A stretch of DNA of 64,000 nt from Nautilus pompilius (lineage: Eukaryota; Mollusca; Cephalopoda; Nautilida; Nautilidae), in assembly GCA_018389105.1 (NCBI GenBank), contig JACATO010000598.1, forward strand, positions 1,140,707 through 1,204,706, in the 5' to 3' direction. Of the stretch, positions 35,600 through 49,058 are shown in pieces. A program made the position numbers and the translations under genes. The notes below the pieces were generated by a model. That model did not search any database. It saw only the letters and a list, made by a program, of their open reading frames with translations, and was not told where the DNA came from. The first letter of the stretch is position 1. Every line of letters begins with the position of its first letter.

Positions 35600-35821
35600 A
35601 ACCTCTAAATATTCATCAGGTGTCAAAAAACTTTCGGGAGATAAGTTTAACCAAAAAAGAACAAATTGAGGCAGATGAGTCTCAAACTATATATGATAAC
35701 ATTTTTGCTATTCATTTTTTTTGGCACCCTAATATATGCGCTACAATAGGTTTTATGATTAAACTGTATATGGAATTCAGAATATTTTATTGGCAAGTCT
35801 ATAGTTTTGACCGCTAGTGTA
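35600..35821 (+). mobile_element. Tc1/mariner-like remnant, internally deleted
   Basis: A frame at 35626-35680 reads KNFREISLTKKEQIEA, which resembles the first helix of a Tc1-type transposase DNA-binding domain (L-T-x-x-E-x-x-x-I-E). About 120 bp later the sequence ends in TCTATAGTTTTGACCGCTAG then TGTA (35799-35821). Its reverse complement, TACACTAGCGGTCAAAAC, looks like a Tc1-family terminal repeat, with TA at the tip. A weak left counterpart, AGGTGTCAAAAAACTT, starts near 35618. The catalytic region is absent, so this would be an internally deleted or MITE-like copy. No target duplication beyond TA can be tested. Confidence 0.38.
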
Positions 35822-38572
35822 GATGTAAATTTATTAATGTGCTATTATATTTTTTTTGAAAAGGTATAAAAACACACCTATAAATCTTTAAGCAAATAAT
35901 GAAAACGTTGCTTCAATTTTGTAGATTAGATTGTACACTTGGAATCGAGTGATCAGGCATAAATATTGAACCAAAAAGTGGAGACTTTACTTAATAACTT
36001 AATAAATGAAAAGTTCTAAATAAGGTTTAGTCTGTTGTAATAGATTTACTAAATAGACGGAAGATTATGAATTTGTTTGAACAATCTAACTGGGTATTTT
36101 TTGTTTCTTAAAAAGAAAAAAAAATGGAAAATAAAAAAACTTTTTCCTGCTGATTTCAATTTCGGATCTTCCAATAGCTCAAGAAGGGGTAAAGTTCATT
36201 ATATAAAAATAACTTACATCGGATCATTGATTTATTGAAATAGTAATGGTGATTTTTAGATTTCTTGAATTAAAAACAAAAAAAAAAGCCAAGTAAACAA
36301 GAAAGAGTGAGAAGAGTACGAATGTTTTACAACTACATTGTATGTCAATAGTTAATATCCCGATTACTTCGTGCATAAATTCTCCTAAAATTCGGCTTTC
36401 CAAAAAATACACAAATATATATATTTTTTTTTCTCTCTAACGTTTGATCTGATGGACACAGCCTAAAATTGATCTTAATTGGAATTATAAAGAGACTTTC
36501 TCTTATAGCCGCGCGATTAATTACGAATAGAACCCTGGGGTTGATATAAAAGAAACCAACAGTCTTTGATTTGCTGAAGATCGATAAGAGCTCTTTTGAA
36601 ATAAAGATTTTAAAAGTGTTACCACTACGAATTACTCAAAGAAATAAAAAAATTTTAAAAAAAAGGAAAGAAATTACTGTAATAGTAATTGGCCCTAACC
36701 TAGCAGTGGATCTTGCCTAGCGTTCAATAAACTAGTGTATAGTTACAGTAAAGATGGGGATGACCGATGATTACCTGCTACAACTCCACTGTTCTATTAT
36801 CGATCTTGCAGGGATGAGTGTATAAAACAGAAGCGAAACAAACAATGATTAATCTTTAAACTTCTTTTTTCCCTTCTATTTCAAATAAATTTGTCTGAAA
36901 ACCCGAGTCCGCCATTCGTCCTGTCAAAACACAGCGCCACCACCTTTCGGCGTAGTCAACCAAGCAATGGTGGTGGCTGATCTGATTAGAAAGTCGATGA
37001 GGCTTTCCAACATCACGTGATTCTACGCCATTCTTTCCACATCGCGTGAATTCACGCGAAATTGAAGACGCAAGCGTTACGTAACAGTCACGCGCGGGCA
37101 GTTAGATTTCCTGCGCCATGTTTTAAGATGGCGGGAGTTGGGGGTGGTTCGGAATGAGTTCTCCCCCCTGCCACTAATCCGCTAGCTAGTATTACTTGAG
37201 GCGCACTCCAATTTTGTTCAACCGTTCCACCGATACCTTTACAAATGATAGAGTTCGTACACCTCCACGTATGTTACCGTGAGCTGGCGTTCAGCGCATC
37301 CTCAGCCCGAGTATGAGGGGGGATTCAATTGGCCATAGTGCTGTCAGTTGACCTCCAGCGAATGGCGTCATCAGCAGATGCTGTTCACTCAACCTTTGAT
37401 GCGTGTAGCGGTTTTAAGAGCGGATACAGCTGTTGAGCGGTCGGTCCCGCCTCTTAATGGCGGAGAGGGCCTGCAGATCTCAGTTGAGTTGGCGAGAAAA
37501 GTCAGAATTTCCAGCGGGTGGGTGGGGGTGTCTAAGACAGAGCCGGCTCTACGCTGCTGTAAATAGTGCCACGCCCCCACGAGCCGACCCTTTCGGCGGT
37601 AACCACGGCGCTTGGCAACGCTGTCGCGTACTTAGTTATCTAACTCGGCAGCAGTCGTTCTCACTTCAGCTCCTGGAACCTCTCGATCTTTCTGTAGGAT
37701 TAGCATCACAGCTGAATCGGTGGTGATCTGATGATCACCCAACCGTAGAAATAAAATCGAGACGTAATTATGCCACTGAAGTGTATTTGCTGATGTTTCG
37801 CTAGCTATTACTGGATAATAACATTTTTTTATAGTTAGAGAAACTCCCGAACGGTCTTAAGTCGCTGGGATGTTGTTATAAGCGAACCAAGCGTTCTTTT
37901 TAATTTCACGGCGCGTGACCACCGCTTATAGCGGCCGACGAAGGGCAAGTCGTTAACAGACCCATTGATTTAGCTATTTGTGAAGTACATATTTTACTAA
38001 ATTTGTATTAACTATCTTCGGCATTTTATCTTTTTTTAAATTTATCTGGTGGAAAGGTGGAATCCTTGACAGAAATGTGTCCAGGTAAGTAATCATTTTT
38101 TGAAAACCCATGTTTAACCAGACATATGGTCCGGTTGTGGAGGGCGTCTTGTGGGTCAGGGAAGGGAACCGATGAAGTTCGCCGACTCGTCGGTCGGTCT
38201 GCTCAATGGACACAAATTGAGAAACTTGTACATAGTTGAGTAACATTACATGATTTTGACATCCTTTCTCTGAAAAAATTATTTGTGTACGTTTCATGCA
38301 ATAAGAATAAACATTAAAATAATGTAAAATTACGTAATAATAGTAAAAGAAATAACAATTGGTTTTAAAGTTTAATTTCAACTCAATCAATGATCCGAAA
38401 TAATATAAATTATATTTTTTCATACTGATATATCGATGTAACCGTTGCATCAAATATAACTGTAGAATGTGTTATGCATTCTGAAATACTGAGAACAGAT
38501 AAATCAGTATTTTCCAAAGAAAATGTAGCTACATTTCTGGAAAAAGATAAAACAGGGTTAAAAATTTGTCAT
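35822..38572. other. Anonymous sequence; CpG-rich patch at 36.9-37.7 kb
   Basis: AT-rich to 36.8 kb, then CpG-rich with an inverted pair of YY1-like motifs (GCCATGTTTTAAGATGGC, 37115-37132). An open minus-strand frame at 37974-38453 (159 codons) is AT-rich, shows no motif and is probably chance. No gene is proven. Confidence 0.35.
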
Positions 38573-38592
38573 GAGAGAGAGATATGACGTCG

Positions 38593-38638
<46 letters not shown>
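38573..38638 (+). repeat. Short GA array C with one CRE-like core
   Basis: A GA repeat interrupted once by ATATGACGTCGGTACG near 38583-38598, the same core variant as array B. With one core, it looks like the minimal form from which the larger arrays could grow. Confidence 0.92.
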
Positions 38639-38640
<2 letters not shown>

Positions 38641-40885
38641 AAATTACGGTCTCGATCTTAGCACGTTTACATCTTCAGTCGTCATCTTGCATTATTCCTG
38701 CGAATAAAATAACTCCTGATCAGCGGTACAATTTTACAAGGTAATTATCAGAAATAGCTTAAAGAGAAATAACAGGATTTTATGACACCTGAGGAATTAG
38801 AGAATCGGCGCTTTTCGTGTTTATTCTCCAGTGCTGATTGATGAAATTTTAGGTGTCGAGTTTGTGTGTGAGATTCGTACAATGGGTATGAAGTATGAGT
38901 CTGTGGCTGCACAAACTGAAATAGCTTTGATTTTAGGAATAATGGATTGGCAAGATGCCCAGACTTCAATTATAGAACGGAAATGTTCTAAGTTCGGTCT
39001 GTCTTTCTTCATAGTTGAGGGTCGGTTACGAATTGTGGAGACAATGAAGTCCACCGGCCTGCAGGCGGAAAATCTGAAGCTTGTCCAATGTCTCAATCTA
39101 ATTGAGATCAATAGGTGAATTTCCTGTTTAATAGAAATTGCAAGCTATTGTCTAAAATCGATTAGCTTCGATCAGTGATGCCTTGAGAGCAAAAATGGCT
39201 TGCGTTATGTATTTTAAGATATAGTTGTGAAACACCGCTGCATGGTGATGCGCTGGCGCTGATAAAATACGATGCCATCGTCTCCATCACCCATGAAAAG
39301 GTAATTTCCTTCTTGCAGGGTAGATCTTACTCCTCAGTCTGTCGGGATTTGTGCTGCACACTTGAACTAAATCTTCAACAAATAACCGGGTAACGGAAAG
39401 ATTGTCGTGGGTTTGAAGTCAGCCGGGTTTTCGTCCGTATGGAGAGTAAGACAAGGCTTCGTTTTTGATGTTATACGGTTTGGATTTTGTAGGCCGCGTC
39501 CTTCTGACCCGTCCGATACTAGTTCGTTGGCAAGATAATACTAAAAGTTGCCCTAGGGGAGTATCATGAAACGCTTTGTGATTATTTGTCCAGCCTTCTG
39601 TTACTTCGTACCAACTACAGTGCTTGTTAACCCACTGACTCCCAAAATAACCTATGAAGAGTCTCAAGCCGTTTCGTCAACGTGAACCATGAAGAAGTGA
39701 ATCGCAGCTGGAAACGTTCTTGAACTTAATCCGAACCTGATCTCAGAGCCTAGTCTTTAATACCCCTAGCTAACTTCTCTAATGATTTTGTTAAAACGAA
39801 GAAATACTGGGCTGTTTGCCGAGTGGTAAAAGCCACAGACAATTGGAATAGTTTTGCGTAGAACGCGAAGGCAGAATACATGATCAAGACCGATTCCTCT
39901 GTGCTAATTCTCAGGTCGGACGGGCCAAACCTGTGCCAAGGATTTGGACTGGGTAGCCGAGCCATGCGGTCGAGAAACCCACGAACGAGCACTGGGCGCC
40001 AGACGAAACGATGGACCGCTGTCAGCTTGTAAGTAGCAAGAAAATAGTTAACATCGTCAAAAACAAACAAACAAAGATGACGAGGTTTCCGTTCTTTACG
40101 TGGCACCACTAGAAACCCGTCAGTCAGGGCGCCGGACTAATGAGGGGCGGACCGCGCCCACCGCCTCTTCCTCCAGACTGTTGGGAAACCTTTCAGACTG
40201 TCTTGGAATGCTCCGTCTCGATCGGGTTCAGTACGAAGCGTCGCAGATCAGGTATAAAGCTGACGAGGCCGGTTGGCTGAAAGTGTCGGATCTGCGACCG
40301 GCTTCTTCGACTTCGTCGAGCACTCGATCCAGCCAGCAGCCATTCACGGTAAACCCTCCGACTGCGTTACGTCGGCGCGTAGATGTCGACAGTGCGATTA
40401 GTTTGACAATCGAATGACTGAGCCGGGGCATCAATGGTGACCTGGTCTGCCGCTACCTTTGGCAGCCGACATCACGTGCAAGTCTGGCTGACCTACCCCC
40501 GAAAGGTGTACCGTCATAAAAATACGCTTCTCGGATGGAATACATTTTTTTCTAAAATACTCTTTTTTTTTTTTTTTTTAAATCGGAGAATATTGTACAG
40601 AACTTCGTTTTTAGCGCTTATATTTGCTATTAGTACTTTACCTTATTATTCTTGTGTAGTCAGAAAAGCTTACTAGACGAAGCGGGGGTTTACGAGCGTA
40701 GATATCAATACATTTTCCCCATTGATCTGATTTTATGATAAATTCGATGTCTGCCGCCCAGCATGTTTCATGTCAGATCTGACAAATTGATTTCCCTTGA
40801 AATGCGCAGTGAAAGGGACCGCTTCAGAGAGCTGTCAGGTAACTTTCTCGTGCCTATTCTCGGCTACAGTTATACAAAGACGGTT

Positions 40886-40911
40886 CCGGGTATTACCCGG
40901 ATATGACGTCA
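40886..40911. promoter_or_regulatory. 15-bp palindrome followed by a CRE
   Basis: CCGGGTATTACCCGG (7-bp arms around one T, 40886-40900) is followed three bases later by TGACGTCA (40904-40911). Two symmetrical, protein-binding-like motifs side by side in a unique-looking context suggest a regulatory site, but nothing recognisable is transcribed next to it. Confidence 0.3.
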
Positions 40912-43900
40912 GTTAAGGACCAGCGGGGCCGGCCGTTTGATTACAGAAGCCGCCTTAGCATAAACCACCGAACAAATTTTACTGTGGGATTTTTTTTTTT
41001 TTGATTTTTTTTAAAGAAGATATTTTGTAACCTATTCGCTCGAATGTGTCGAGTTTTCTTAAACTCGATATCTGCGCCAAAGTTTGTTTTTTTTTTAAGT
41101 TAAATATTATTGGTGCTTTTTAAAGCACGGGATCAGCGCGATTAGAACTGCAGTGAGCCGACCCCCTCGACACAGAGCTCCCTTGGTTAGCGAGGTATCG
41201 GCAAAAAACGATCGTTTTATATATGGATAACTTTTAAAAGAAATTTTGCTGTTGCGTTTCTTGCTTTCATTCCAATTTTCTTTTTCTTCCAGGTTTTTGT
41301 AAATAACTGAATTTCGATCCCATTCGCTTTTCTTATTATCATAGAAGCACACGGATGGTTATCACAAAAACATCCGCTTGATTTTGTTCCTTCTGTTTCT
41401 AGTCGCACGCGGACAAAATCTTCCCTTACCCTGTTTCAGAAATAAACTTGTTACTAAACATTTCATCCCTGACTGCAGTCTCTGTCGCCTTCGACAGTTA
41501 TTGTCAGCAGCGGTTAACTCCCCCTTCCCTCAACAACTTGCACAGATCAGCAACATGGAATCCTGTGTCCCCCAAAAGCGGAAGCCAGTTACTTGATTGA
41601 GCGCTGCATTAATTTTAAAATTACTTCATGTTCAAAGTTTCTAGATTTCAAATATCCACTACATCGCTTTCATTGAAGTGAAAGCGAATGTTTTAAGTGC
41701 GCACCATGAAGTTCATATCCCAGAATTCTCATAGCGCCTATAATTCGAACTTGTGATACCTTAGTGATAGCATCTGAACTTTTTAAACAGTCACGTGACC
41801 GTGTACCGAATGCAGGGCAAAGTTAGCGTTTATCAAAACTAAACGATACGCAAAATTTTCGAAACCAGTTTTAATTCATTAATAGAAGAGGGGGGTTAGA
41901 AAGGCGGAGTATGGACATCAACTAATCCGAGCATCGTGCGAACAAACATCTTTAAGAAGCAAAAGGCTAAGATCTCTGTCGGGTACCTGTATCCCCTATC
42001 ACCGCCGCGACTCCTCAGTTCACGGTGTTTCGACGCTGACGCTAGATGGCGTGTGTGACTCAGCTACAGTGACGGATCGTCGTGTATCCTAATAGATACG
42101 CCGGCTGGTCCAGTATCTGTTCGTGTATCTCCGACTGGTCTTTACAAACCGTTCACATCTCAGGAGCCTTCGACGAATTGCGAAATAGTTCGTTAGTTTG
42201 CGCAAAAGAACATATATCAGCCGACTGGTATGAGACAAATTATATTTTATGCGCACTTCAGGAGTAGAATCCTTCCTTTCGGGTGCTACACGAATCCTAC
42301 TTTATAAATCCCACTCAAAGTATACAGATTGCACAGCAATGAAAAAGGACCAAATCGACGCAGCTGTTAACTCGCAGTGATTTTAGTGCGATACGTCCAG
42401 AAAGTATTCCATGTTGTCAAGTGTCAATGTGATTTAACAAGTAGATCTTCCCTTCCAATAAACATGAATTGTAACAGGAAGTCTTCAATAACCAACTTCT
42501 GTGGGGGGGAGAGTGAGTTTTAAGGCTCTTCGTTTGGATCTTCCTCAGTGACTAATTACAAAATGTGTTAACTCGCACTAGCATCTGGTTTTAAACTATG
42601 AATCATCGTAACTCTTACTAAATCCCGTCGACCTTTCCCCTGCCCATCCTCCCCGATCTGCACACATCCATCAGTGTCGTTTAAAGCAGTCGTCGACCAA
42701 TTAACGGCAGGCGAGGCCTCCCTTCTGTAAAGGAAGAGGACGCGCTTCCTGAGAGAGAGCCAATCATAACGTCCCTAATACTTCACGAACTGACAGGTAA
42801 GATCTGCGCGCTGGTTTGTGAAGTCTCGTCAACACTCAGCCGATCTCTACCAACCCTGCTTTTCAGTAACAGCGGTAAAGAACAAATTTAATGCATAGAT
42901 TTAAAACTCCGGGAGTTAACGATCTATTTCTTTTTTTTTTTTTTCATGAAACAATAAAAACTTTAGGAGGAAACAAAATTCTCGGCGCCAGCCTTGTCTC
43001 GAGACACCCGCGAGATTTGGAGAAATGGTGTGCTGAGCTCTGTAGCTTTTGATTATCGTGTGTCTGGGCTGACCGACCGCTCATTGGCGCCATCGGGGCC
43101 GAATGATTTCTGTGGCGTCTTGAACAAAGGTGGAAGAGGGAATAATAATAAAGAAACGAGAAAGTAGAAGCTGAGCCGTCATTGATCTCGTCTCAGCTGA
43201 TAATAAGGAGCCGTTCGCGTGCTCGGAGAATAACGGTATTAAAGTGTGATAAAAAAAACACAACCAGAATCTGATTAGAAATTCAAATTTCGTGTCGGCT
43301 CTGTAGTTGAAGATACAGAGAACACGATACTGGGGGTCGCTGCTGTCCGCGAGGCGAATTATCTTCCGCAAAAAAAAAGAAGAATATCAGTAACAATTCA
43401 CGCCTCGCGCTGCCACAAATCGGCAGCTAGAATGAAAAATAAAAAGGGGGAGATTCTCAGCTGTAGATATTTTTCAAAGAAAAACACGAAACGTTAAAGA
43501 CCTTTTTTTTTAAAGCTACATAAATTAAACGGTCTGGTTAAATTGGGGTAAAAGGAGTCCCGTTATTGTTTTTGTGGGACACGAGAGAGAGATGCATCCA
43601 TACTGCCTGTCGATATTAGTTATGGTATAGGTACTTTATTACACAGCAATGGCTGTCCTAACAGCTTTCAAAGACCCCCTCTCTCTCCCTCCCCATTTCG
43701 ATTTATAAAAGGTTATTGATATACCACTGGTGTTGGAAAGGAGCAATTAGATTACATTTTAAAATGGCCCGCCATCGGGTTTTCCGTTGATGGGCTTTTC
43801 TCTATAAATTTTCAATAGATTGTCTTTAACCGTGCGCCATAACCAGTCAGTGGCGCCCTCTGTCAGTTCTTGCTGTTAAGGTTGGCGCTGAGAGGATCTA

Positions 43901-46900
43901 TTTTAGGTTATTTTAAAGAGTAGGAGGACCGAAGATAACTTTAGCAGTTAAAGAAGCGGTTTATATAAAATGGGGTTCTAAATTTTTTCGACGGGAAGTG
44001 TGTGTCCATTTCGCTTCATACTCATCGGATCGGATTTGTATATAAATAACTTTTTTTTATCATGGCCGATGTCACGTGATAAAAAAGAAAAAGAAAGAAT
44101 AGATCTGTGTACTATATTCCGGTAACCCGATAGAGTGGTGGGAGGGATTTGTAGACAGACCAAAATATCCTCGTCTAAAACCTGTATATAAGAACTTGAA
44201 TTTACAAAAAAAATGTAAACGACAATCAAATCGAACCCTAAATTGCGTGGTTCCTTTTATCTTTACAGGAGAGGAAAACTCGATTTTATATATTGATGTG
44301 AGACACTTTAATTATCACGTGGTTCGTCGTCGCTAACACGTGATTAAGTTCGACCGCGAGTGACACCTCTACTTAATCGCCCTTTATCGAAATTTCTTAA
44401 CTGATCGAGCTAAAATCTTCTTTCTTTTTTCATTAAAAAAAAAAAAAATTATTATCGTTTCTATTTCTTTCTTTCCGGGTCACTGAAGCGGGGTAATAGA
44501 CTGTTTCGGTAACCCTGCCCCACGTGCGGATAGCAATAGGAAAAAAATACAGCCAATAAAGTCTCGCCACAGTGCATTGTGGGAGCACCTGATAATTTTG
44601 TATTTTGTGCGTGCGGACAGGTACGTTTTACTCTCGGGTCACCGGTTTATTCCAAAGGAATATTCGCAAGTAAAAAGGCTCTGTCCTTTTCTTTTTTCAT
44701 ATTTTAACAAGTCGCCCTTTTCAGCCAGCATCTATCTTTATTTGGCCCGCAAAGATGAAAACTGATACTAACGGAAGCAGTGGCGGACAGTTAAGAGAAA
44801 GAGGCTTCTGCTGTTCCCTTGAAATCGATATTCCATACTTTTGGTGCTTAAATGAGCTGGCATCATATTAGAAGTTACTTGTACGAAGAATGGGATTATT
44901 AAACTCCTGGATACTAAGTAAAGTGTAAAATATGTGATTAAAAAGAATCTTGATAGATATCACTAAGCCAAGCCACATGACCTGGACCCTAATCGAGACT
45001 GGCCCACCCACTGTCATTTGTAGGACGATATCCAATAACGAAGGAAAATTTACTCCTTAGAAGTAAATCAATGTTAGCATTTTTATGTTTACGTGTGCGA
45101 GTCCTATTACTAGAACGACCAGACCGTAACTCAGAGTAAAGGTAATAATTGTAGGTATTAATATCGGAGTACAGGAATTAGTATCTCGCACTCGGATGTT
45201 TATATCTTTAAAATCTTCCCGCGCCGTAATTTACGTTCAGTACAAACGAATCGCTTATCTATAAAGATTAGTTTGAATATCGCTAAAACAAACGCAGTAG
45301 TTCGTTCTTTGTTGTTCTGGGTCGTGTAATCTTTGCCTACGATGTTGGTTGGATTTTAAAGAAGACGTTTCGAGCCGTCATTCCATGCTCCAATTTCCTT
45401 TTTTACAATAATCCGAGATGGCTAGACAAAAGCAATGAGCGTGCAAAAGAGAGCCAGATCTGTTAAGTACGACGGAATGGAAATAAGAAAAAGACATTTA
45501 ATTTTAATATAGAGATTTAAGAATACGCGAATGAGTACATCTTGAGAGAACGGTGTTGCGAGTCAGACTTTGTGCCTTCGGACGATTCCCTAGTCTAAAC
45601 CTCGACTTACTGCTGCCTCATTTGAAACCTCTCTGTCTTCAGCCAATTCTGACTGATTTGGTCAGACCTCGTGCGGGTTGTTTAAATTTGCGTTTATAGA
45701 TCAGTTTAATTGCTGGCAGATTTTGCCCAACACAGTCTGTACACTTCAAACGTTGAGCTGGTTCCTGACTTCGCGCTCACGCGCCTGTCTTGTAGCTGTC
45801 AAAATAGATGCCGCTGTAAATATTATAGCGGGAAAAGGATAAAACTTTCAGGAATGGTTGGTCTAGAGCGACTGCCGGTTCAAAGGTGGACCATTGTTTG
45901 AAGTATTATGGGCATTTTCCCGTTTAATAACGATCTGTAATTAACTCCATTTGGAAAATAGTATTGAAATAACAACTTTCTAAAGTTTAAAACGTCTGGA
46001 ATTTTTACATAACACAACCCTGGAGACATTGTATTAGCCATGATGACGTCTTCTTCACTTGCAACAACTAATCTACACTGAAATTACGTTTTTCACGGAG
46101 GACTTCTAAGACTAATTCGAGCAGTGGTCAAAGAGAAGTGGGTCGTTTGTCAGCATTTCCTTTAGGATAAATATCCGAAATTGGCTTCACGTGGAAGGGG
46201 CAGAACAAAACCCTTCTTGTTGAGAAGACTGATGCTCCTTCAAACCACGATGCTGCCAGCTCGATGTGTGCTTAGAGACGGCGGCTAGTCGCTCTACCGA
46301 TCGCGTGGAGACCGATAACCGCTCGGTTACAAGTTAGACAAGTTTTGTCCGGGTAGAAAAGACAACAAACACTTACGACGTCATTGAAAGCAGACGATGC
46401 AAGGGACTGAGTAGGCTACTAACTAGGTGACCATTTCTTCTGATTTTCACTCAGCGACCCTAATTTAAATGATAGCTCAAACTTCTATACTAAAAACTCC
46501 TTCTGTCTGGCTTCAGTTTTCTCAAAAAAAAACAGAAAAAGGAAAAAGAACCTGCGAAAGGAAACTCTAGATTTTTCCAGGCTGCTACCCGACGACAGTT
46601 TACCTGAAGAAGTGATTGATGGTTCGCATGCGATATTTTTTTCATTTTTGTCTGCCAAGAATGTTTTTCGAAAAATACTGCATTGATTCTGTTTGTTGGC
46701 ATGGTAACATAAAACGTGGTGCAGAGCATTCCACATTAAAGGTTTGATTTACACTTCAAAATGCTTTGGTTTGCCAAATATTTCAAGCAGCCAGCAGCAA
46801 ACATTCGGTTCTATTCTGGCTTAGCCAGTGTTTTTTTTTTTTTTTTTGTGGAGAACGACGACAGTAATGTATCGCTTTTTTAAAACTTTTGTACATCTTG

Positions 46901-47166
46901 GAGCAAGTCCAGCGTTTAGCTATTGAAGTTGCTGCGGAAAGACCATCGCCTCGTTCTTCTTAAAGGGACACCGCTAGCAAACAGACGCCACAGCCAACGA
47001 GATCTTTGTGTCATGACTTAGCTATGTCATTAAGTTAAAAGTTGAAGCTAAGCTTTGGATACTTTAAAAGTATGAATAAAAGCCACACCATACCTCTCCT
47101 GTCAGGTTGACTACTTCGCGTCATGGTTATTCAAATGCTGTGCAAGGTGGCATCACTCCACAAGTC

Positions 47167-47174
47167 TGACGTCA
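47167..47174. promoter_or_regulatory. Isolated CRE palindrome TGACGTCA
   Basis: CTGACGTCACAAAA lies in unique-looking sequence. It is a perfect CREB/ATF consensus; no gene start is recognised beside it. Confidence 0.3.
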
Positions 47175-47344
47175 CAAAATGTTCCTTCTTTCAATTTTAA
47201 AAAGCTCAAAAGAGCATTTAGTTTCTTTTTTAAAATTATTTAATGATTTGTGATTTAATTAGGTTTTCTGTGCTCGAGGAAAAATTGTTTGCTATATAAG
47301 AAAGAAAGATATTTTATCTGTAAAGGATCGAGCTGAAGCCTCCT

Positions 47345-47530
47345 AAAGAGCGGCGCGGTAGTCCGGTTGTTAGTTTCTAGTCTGCCATGGTTGAGGAGCT
47401 GAGTTCACATCCCCATAGCGACCGGCTCAGTTTGGCGTACCACATTACATGGTCGGCCTCCTCGGGTTTTTTCTGGCACCTGAAAATACAGAGTTTTAGT
47501 AGGGACTTTCCGATAGAGAATATCGAAAGC
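47345..47530 (+). mobile_element. Candidate tRNA-derived SINE, copy 1
   Basis: An A-box-like stretch (GGCGCGGTAGTCCGGTTG, 47352-47369) and a B-box-like GAGTTCACATCCC (47401-47413) lie about 50 bp apart, as in a tRNA-derived Pol III promoter. The following body ends in GAGTTTTAGTAGGGACTTTC (near 47491-47510). A related tail, GTTCTAGTAGGGATTTCGC, is found at 60281-60299 behind another A/B-box pair. No clear target duplication was found. Confidence 0.3.
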
Positions 47531-48893
47531 GCCGTCTAGAGACAGTCGACGAGGAAGTTCGAAATCCTATTCTCCTTTCAGGAAACTGAAACCTTCAGCC
47601 GAACGACGCGTCCGCCTCCCCGGTACACTTAGGAATCCACGCAGATTCCAACACCCACCCCACCTTTAGTTCAGATATTCCCCGCCATCTGTCACCAAAC
47701 AAACCCAGAAGACTCCATCTAATCTCTAACTCTCACTTTAGACACACAACAAATTTACATAAAACAATTCCCTGTTGGATCTTGTTTCAAGCAGTCCACC
47801 AGGCTTCCCACGCCCCCTACAGCGGGGAGCCGGAACCACTTCCAAAGGCACACACGCTTCCAGTCCACCAAGCGGATATTGCGCCAGCCATTCCTCCCAG
47901 ATTGGAAAGCGTCGAAAACTGGGTTTAATGAAGAACACGAAACGTGGCGGCGCGGAATATCGGCCCGGACTACCGCAAACATCAGCATCTCCCTAAGCCT
48001 GCGTATTGATGAGGCGCGGTCCGGGAGATAAAACGTTGAAGTTACGTGCCGGTGAAAGCTGATGCGTCGTTTTCGGTACCGTGTAAACAAAACCCTCTTT
48101 GTCCCCGAGCACGGGTTACATTCTGGACTCGTTTGCCGAGTTTCGGGTCGTCCTGTTATTAAGGGATAAGTACGTGACGAGCAGCTGGAGCGATTCTCCA
48201 TCATCAACAGATCGCCAGAAGACCGCCGAAGGTCTTAAGCCAGCCTCTGCAGCCGCGCTTTATATTCTGACCGGTGTCTCCAGCGAAACACCTCGGGTGA
48301 ACGGCGGCGGCGAGCGGAAAGATCAAATACGAATCGCAAAACGCGTCGGTGAGTGGATCAGAAAGTTCTCATACCAGTGGCGGAACCAGAGTTACGCGAG
48401 ATATAGAAGATTAGGTGTGTTGGATAATCCTAATCCCGACTTTTCGCTCTTACGCGAAAAAAAAGATTTTTAATTACCAGACCCCTCCATCTTATCCCCG
48501 ATTATTTACTGGTGGTTTTCAAAAAAAGATATTGCGTGAATTTGATTGCATTTAAGTATCGAGATAACAAAAGAAATGAAATTAAACGCCTATCTCCGCC
48601 TTGCTGATAGGTCAAGAAATTTCCCTAAAAAAACAAAACAAAAAAAGCTGCTGTATTTTGATGGAGCATCGACCATAAAATAGCAGTGAAAAGAGAATAG
48701 TAAGAAAAAGAAGACCGCTGCTCATTAAGGTTGTAGGCGAACGCTAATTCAGTATTTATTCAGCCCCTACCTGTTCCGTACCTGAGAGTACAGGGTTTCA
48801 GAAAAAATCCCGTTTTACTTAGCTGACTACTTGTCTGAGAACATCGGTGTTTCAGGTCGGATTTCATACTCGAAATGTACATTTCGCACCCCC
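47531..48893. other. CpG-containing sequence, no gene proven
   Basis: A 124-codon plus-strand frame (48099-48473) and a 150-codon minus-strand frame (47755-48207) overlap each other and show no recognisable domain. Confidence 0.3.
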
Positions 48894-49058
48894 CTCTCTC
48901 TCTCCGTACTGACGTCATATCTCTCTGTACTGACGTCATATCTCTCTGTACTGACGTCATATCTCTCTGTACTGACGTCCTCTCTCTCTCTCTCTCTCTC
49001 TGTACTGACGTCCCTTCTCTCTCTCTCTGTACTGACGTCCCCTCTCTCTCTCTCTCTG
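48894..49058 (-). repeat. CRE-core satellite array D
   Basis: On the plus strand it reads CTCTCTGTACTGACGTCATA repeated, with three TGACGTCA cores followed by three TGACGTCC cores separated by CT runs. The GA strand is the minus strand, opposite to arrays A-C. The unit length is about 21 bp in the left half and longer in the right half as the CT runs expand. Confidence 0.95.

Larger units (their letters stand above)
38639..47344. other. Long anonymous stretch, no gene seen
   Basis: Mixed composition with many homopolymer T and A runs. A 95-codon open frame at 38831-39118 and its minus-strand mirror, and a 105-119 codon pair at 39750-40417, have no motifs I recognise. Isolated CREs lie at 40904-40911 and 47167-47174. 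No splice-bounded exon was convincing. Confidence 0.4.

Noticed and set aside
46261-46340. tRNA gene on the minus strand
   Set aside because: A GATCGGTAGAGC-like D-arm phrase is present but no acceptor stem or proper T-arm can be formed; at most a SINE relic.
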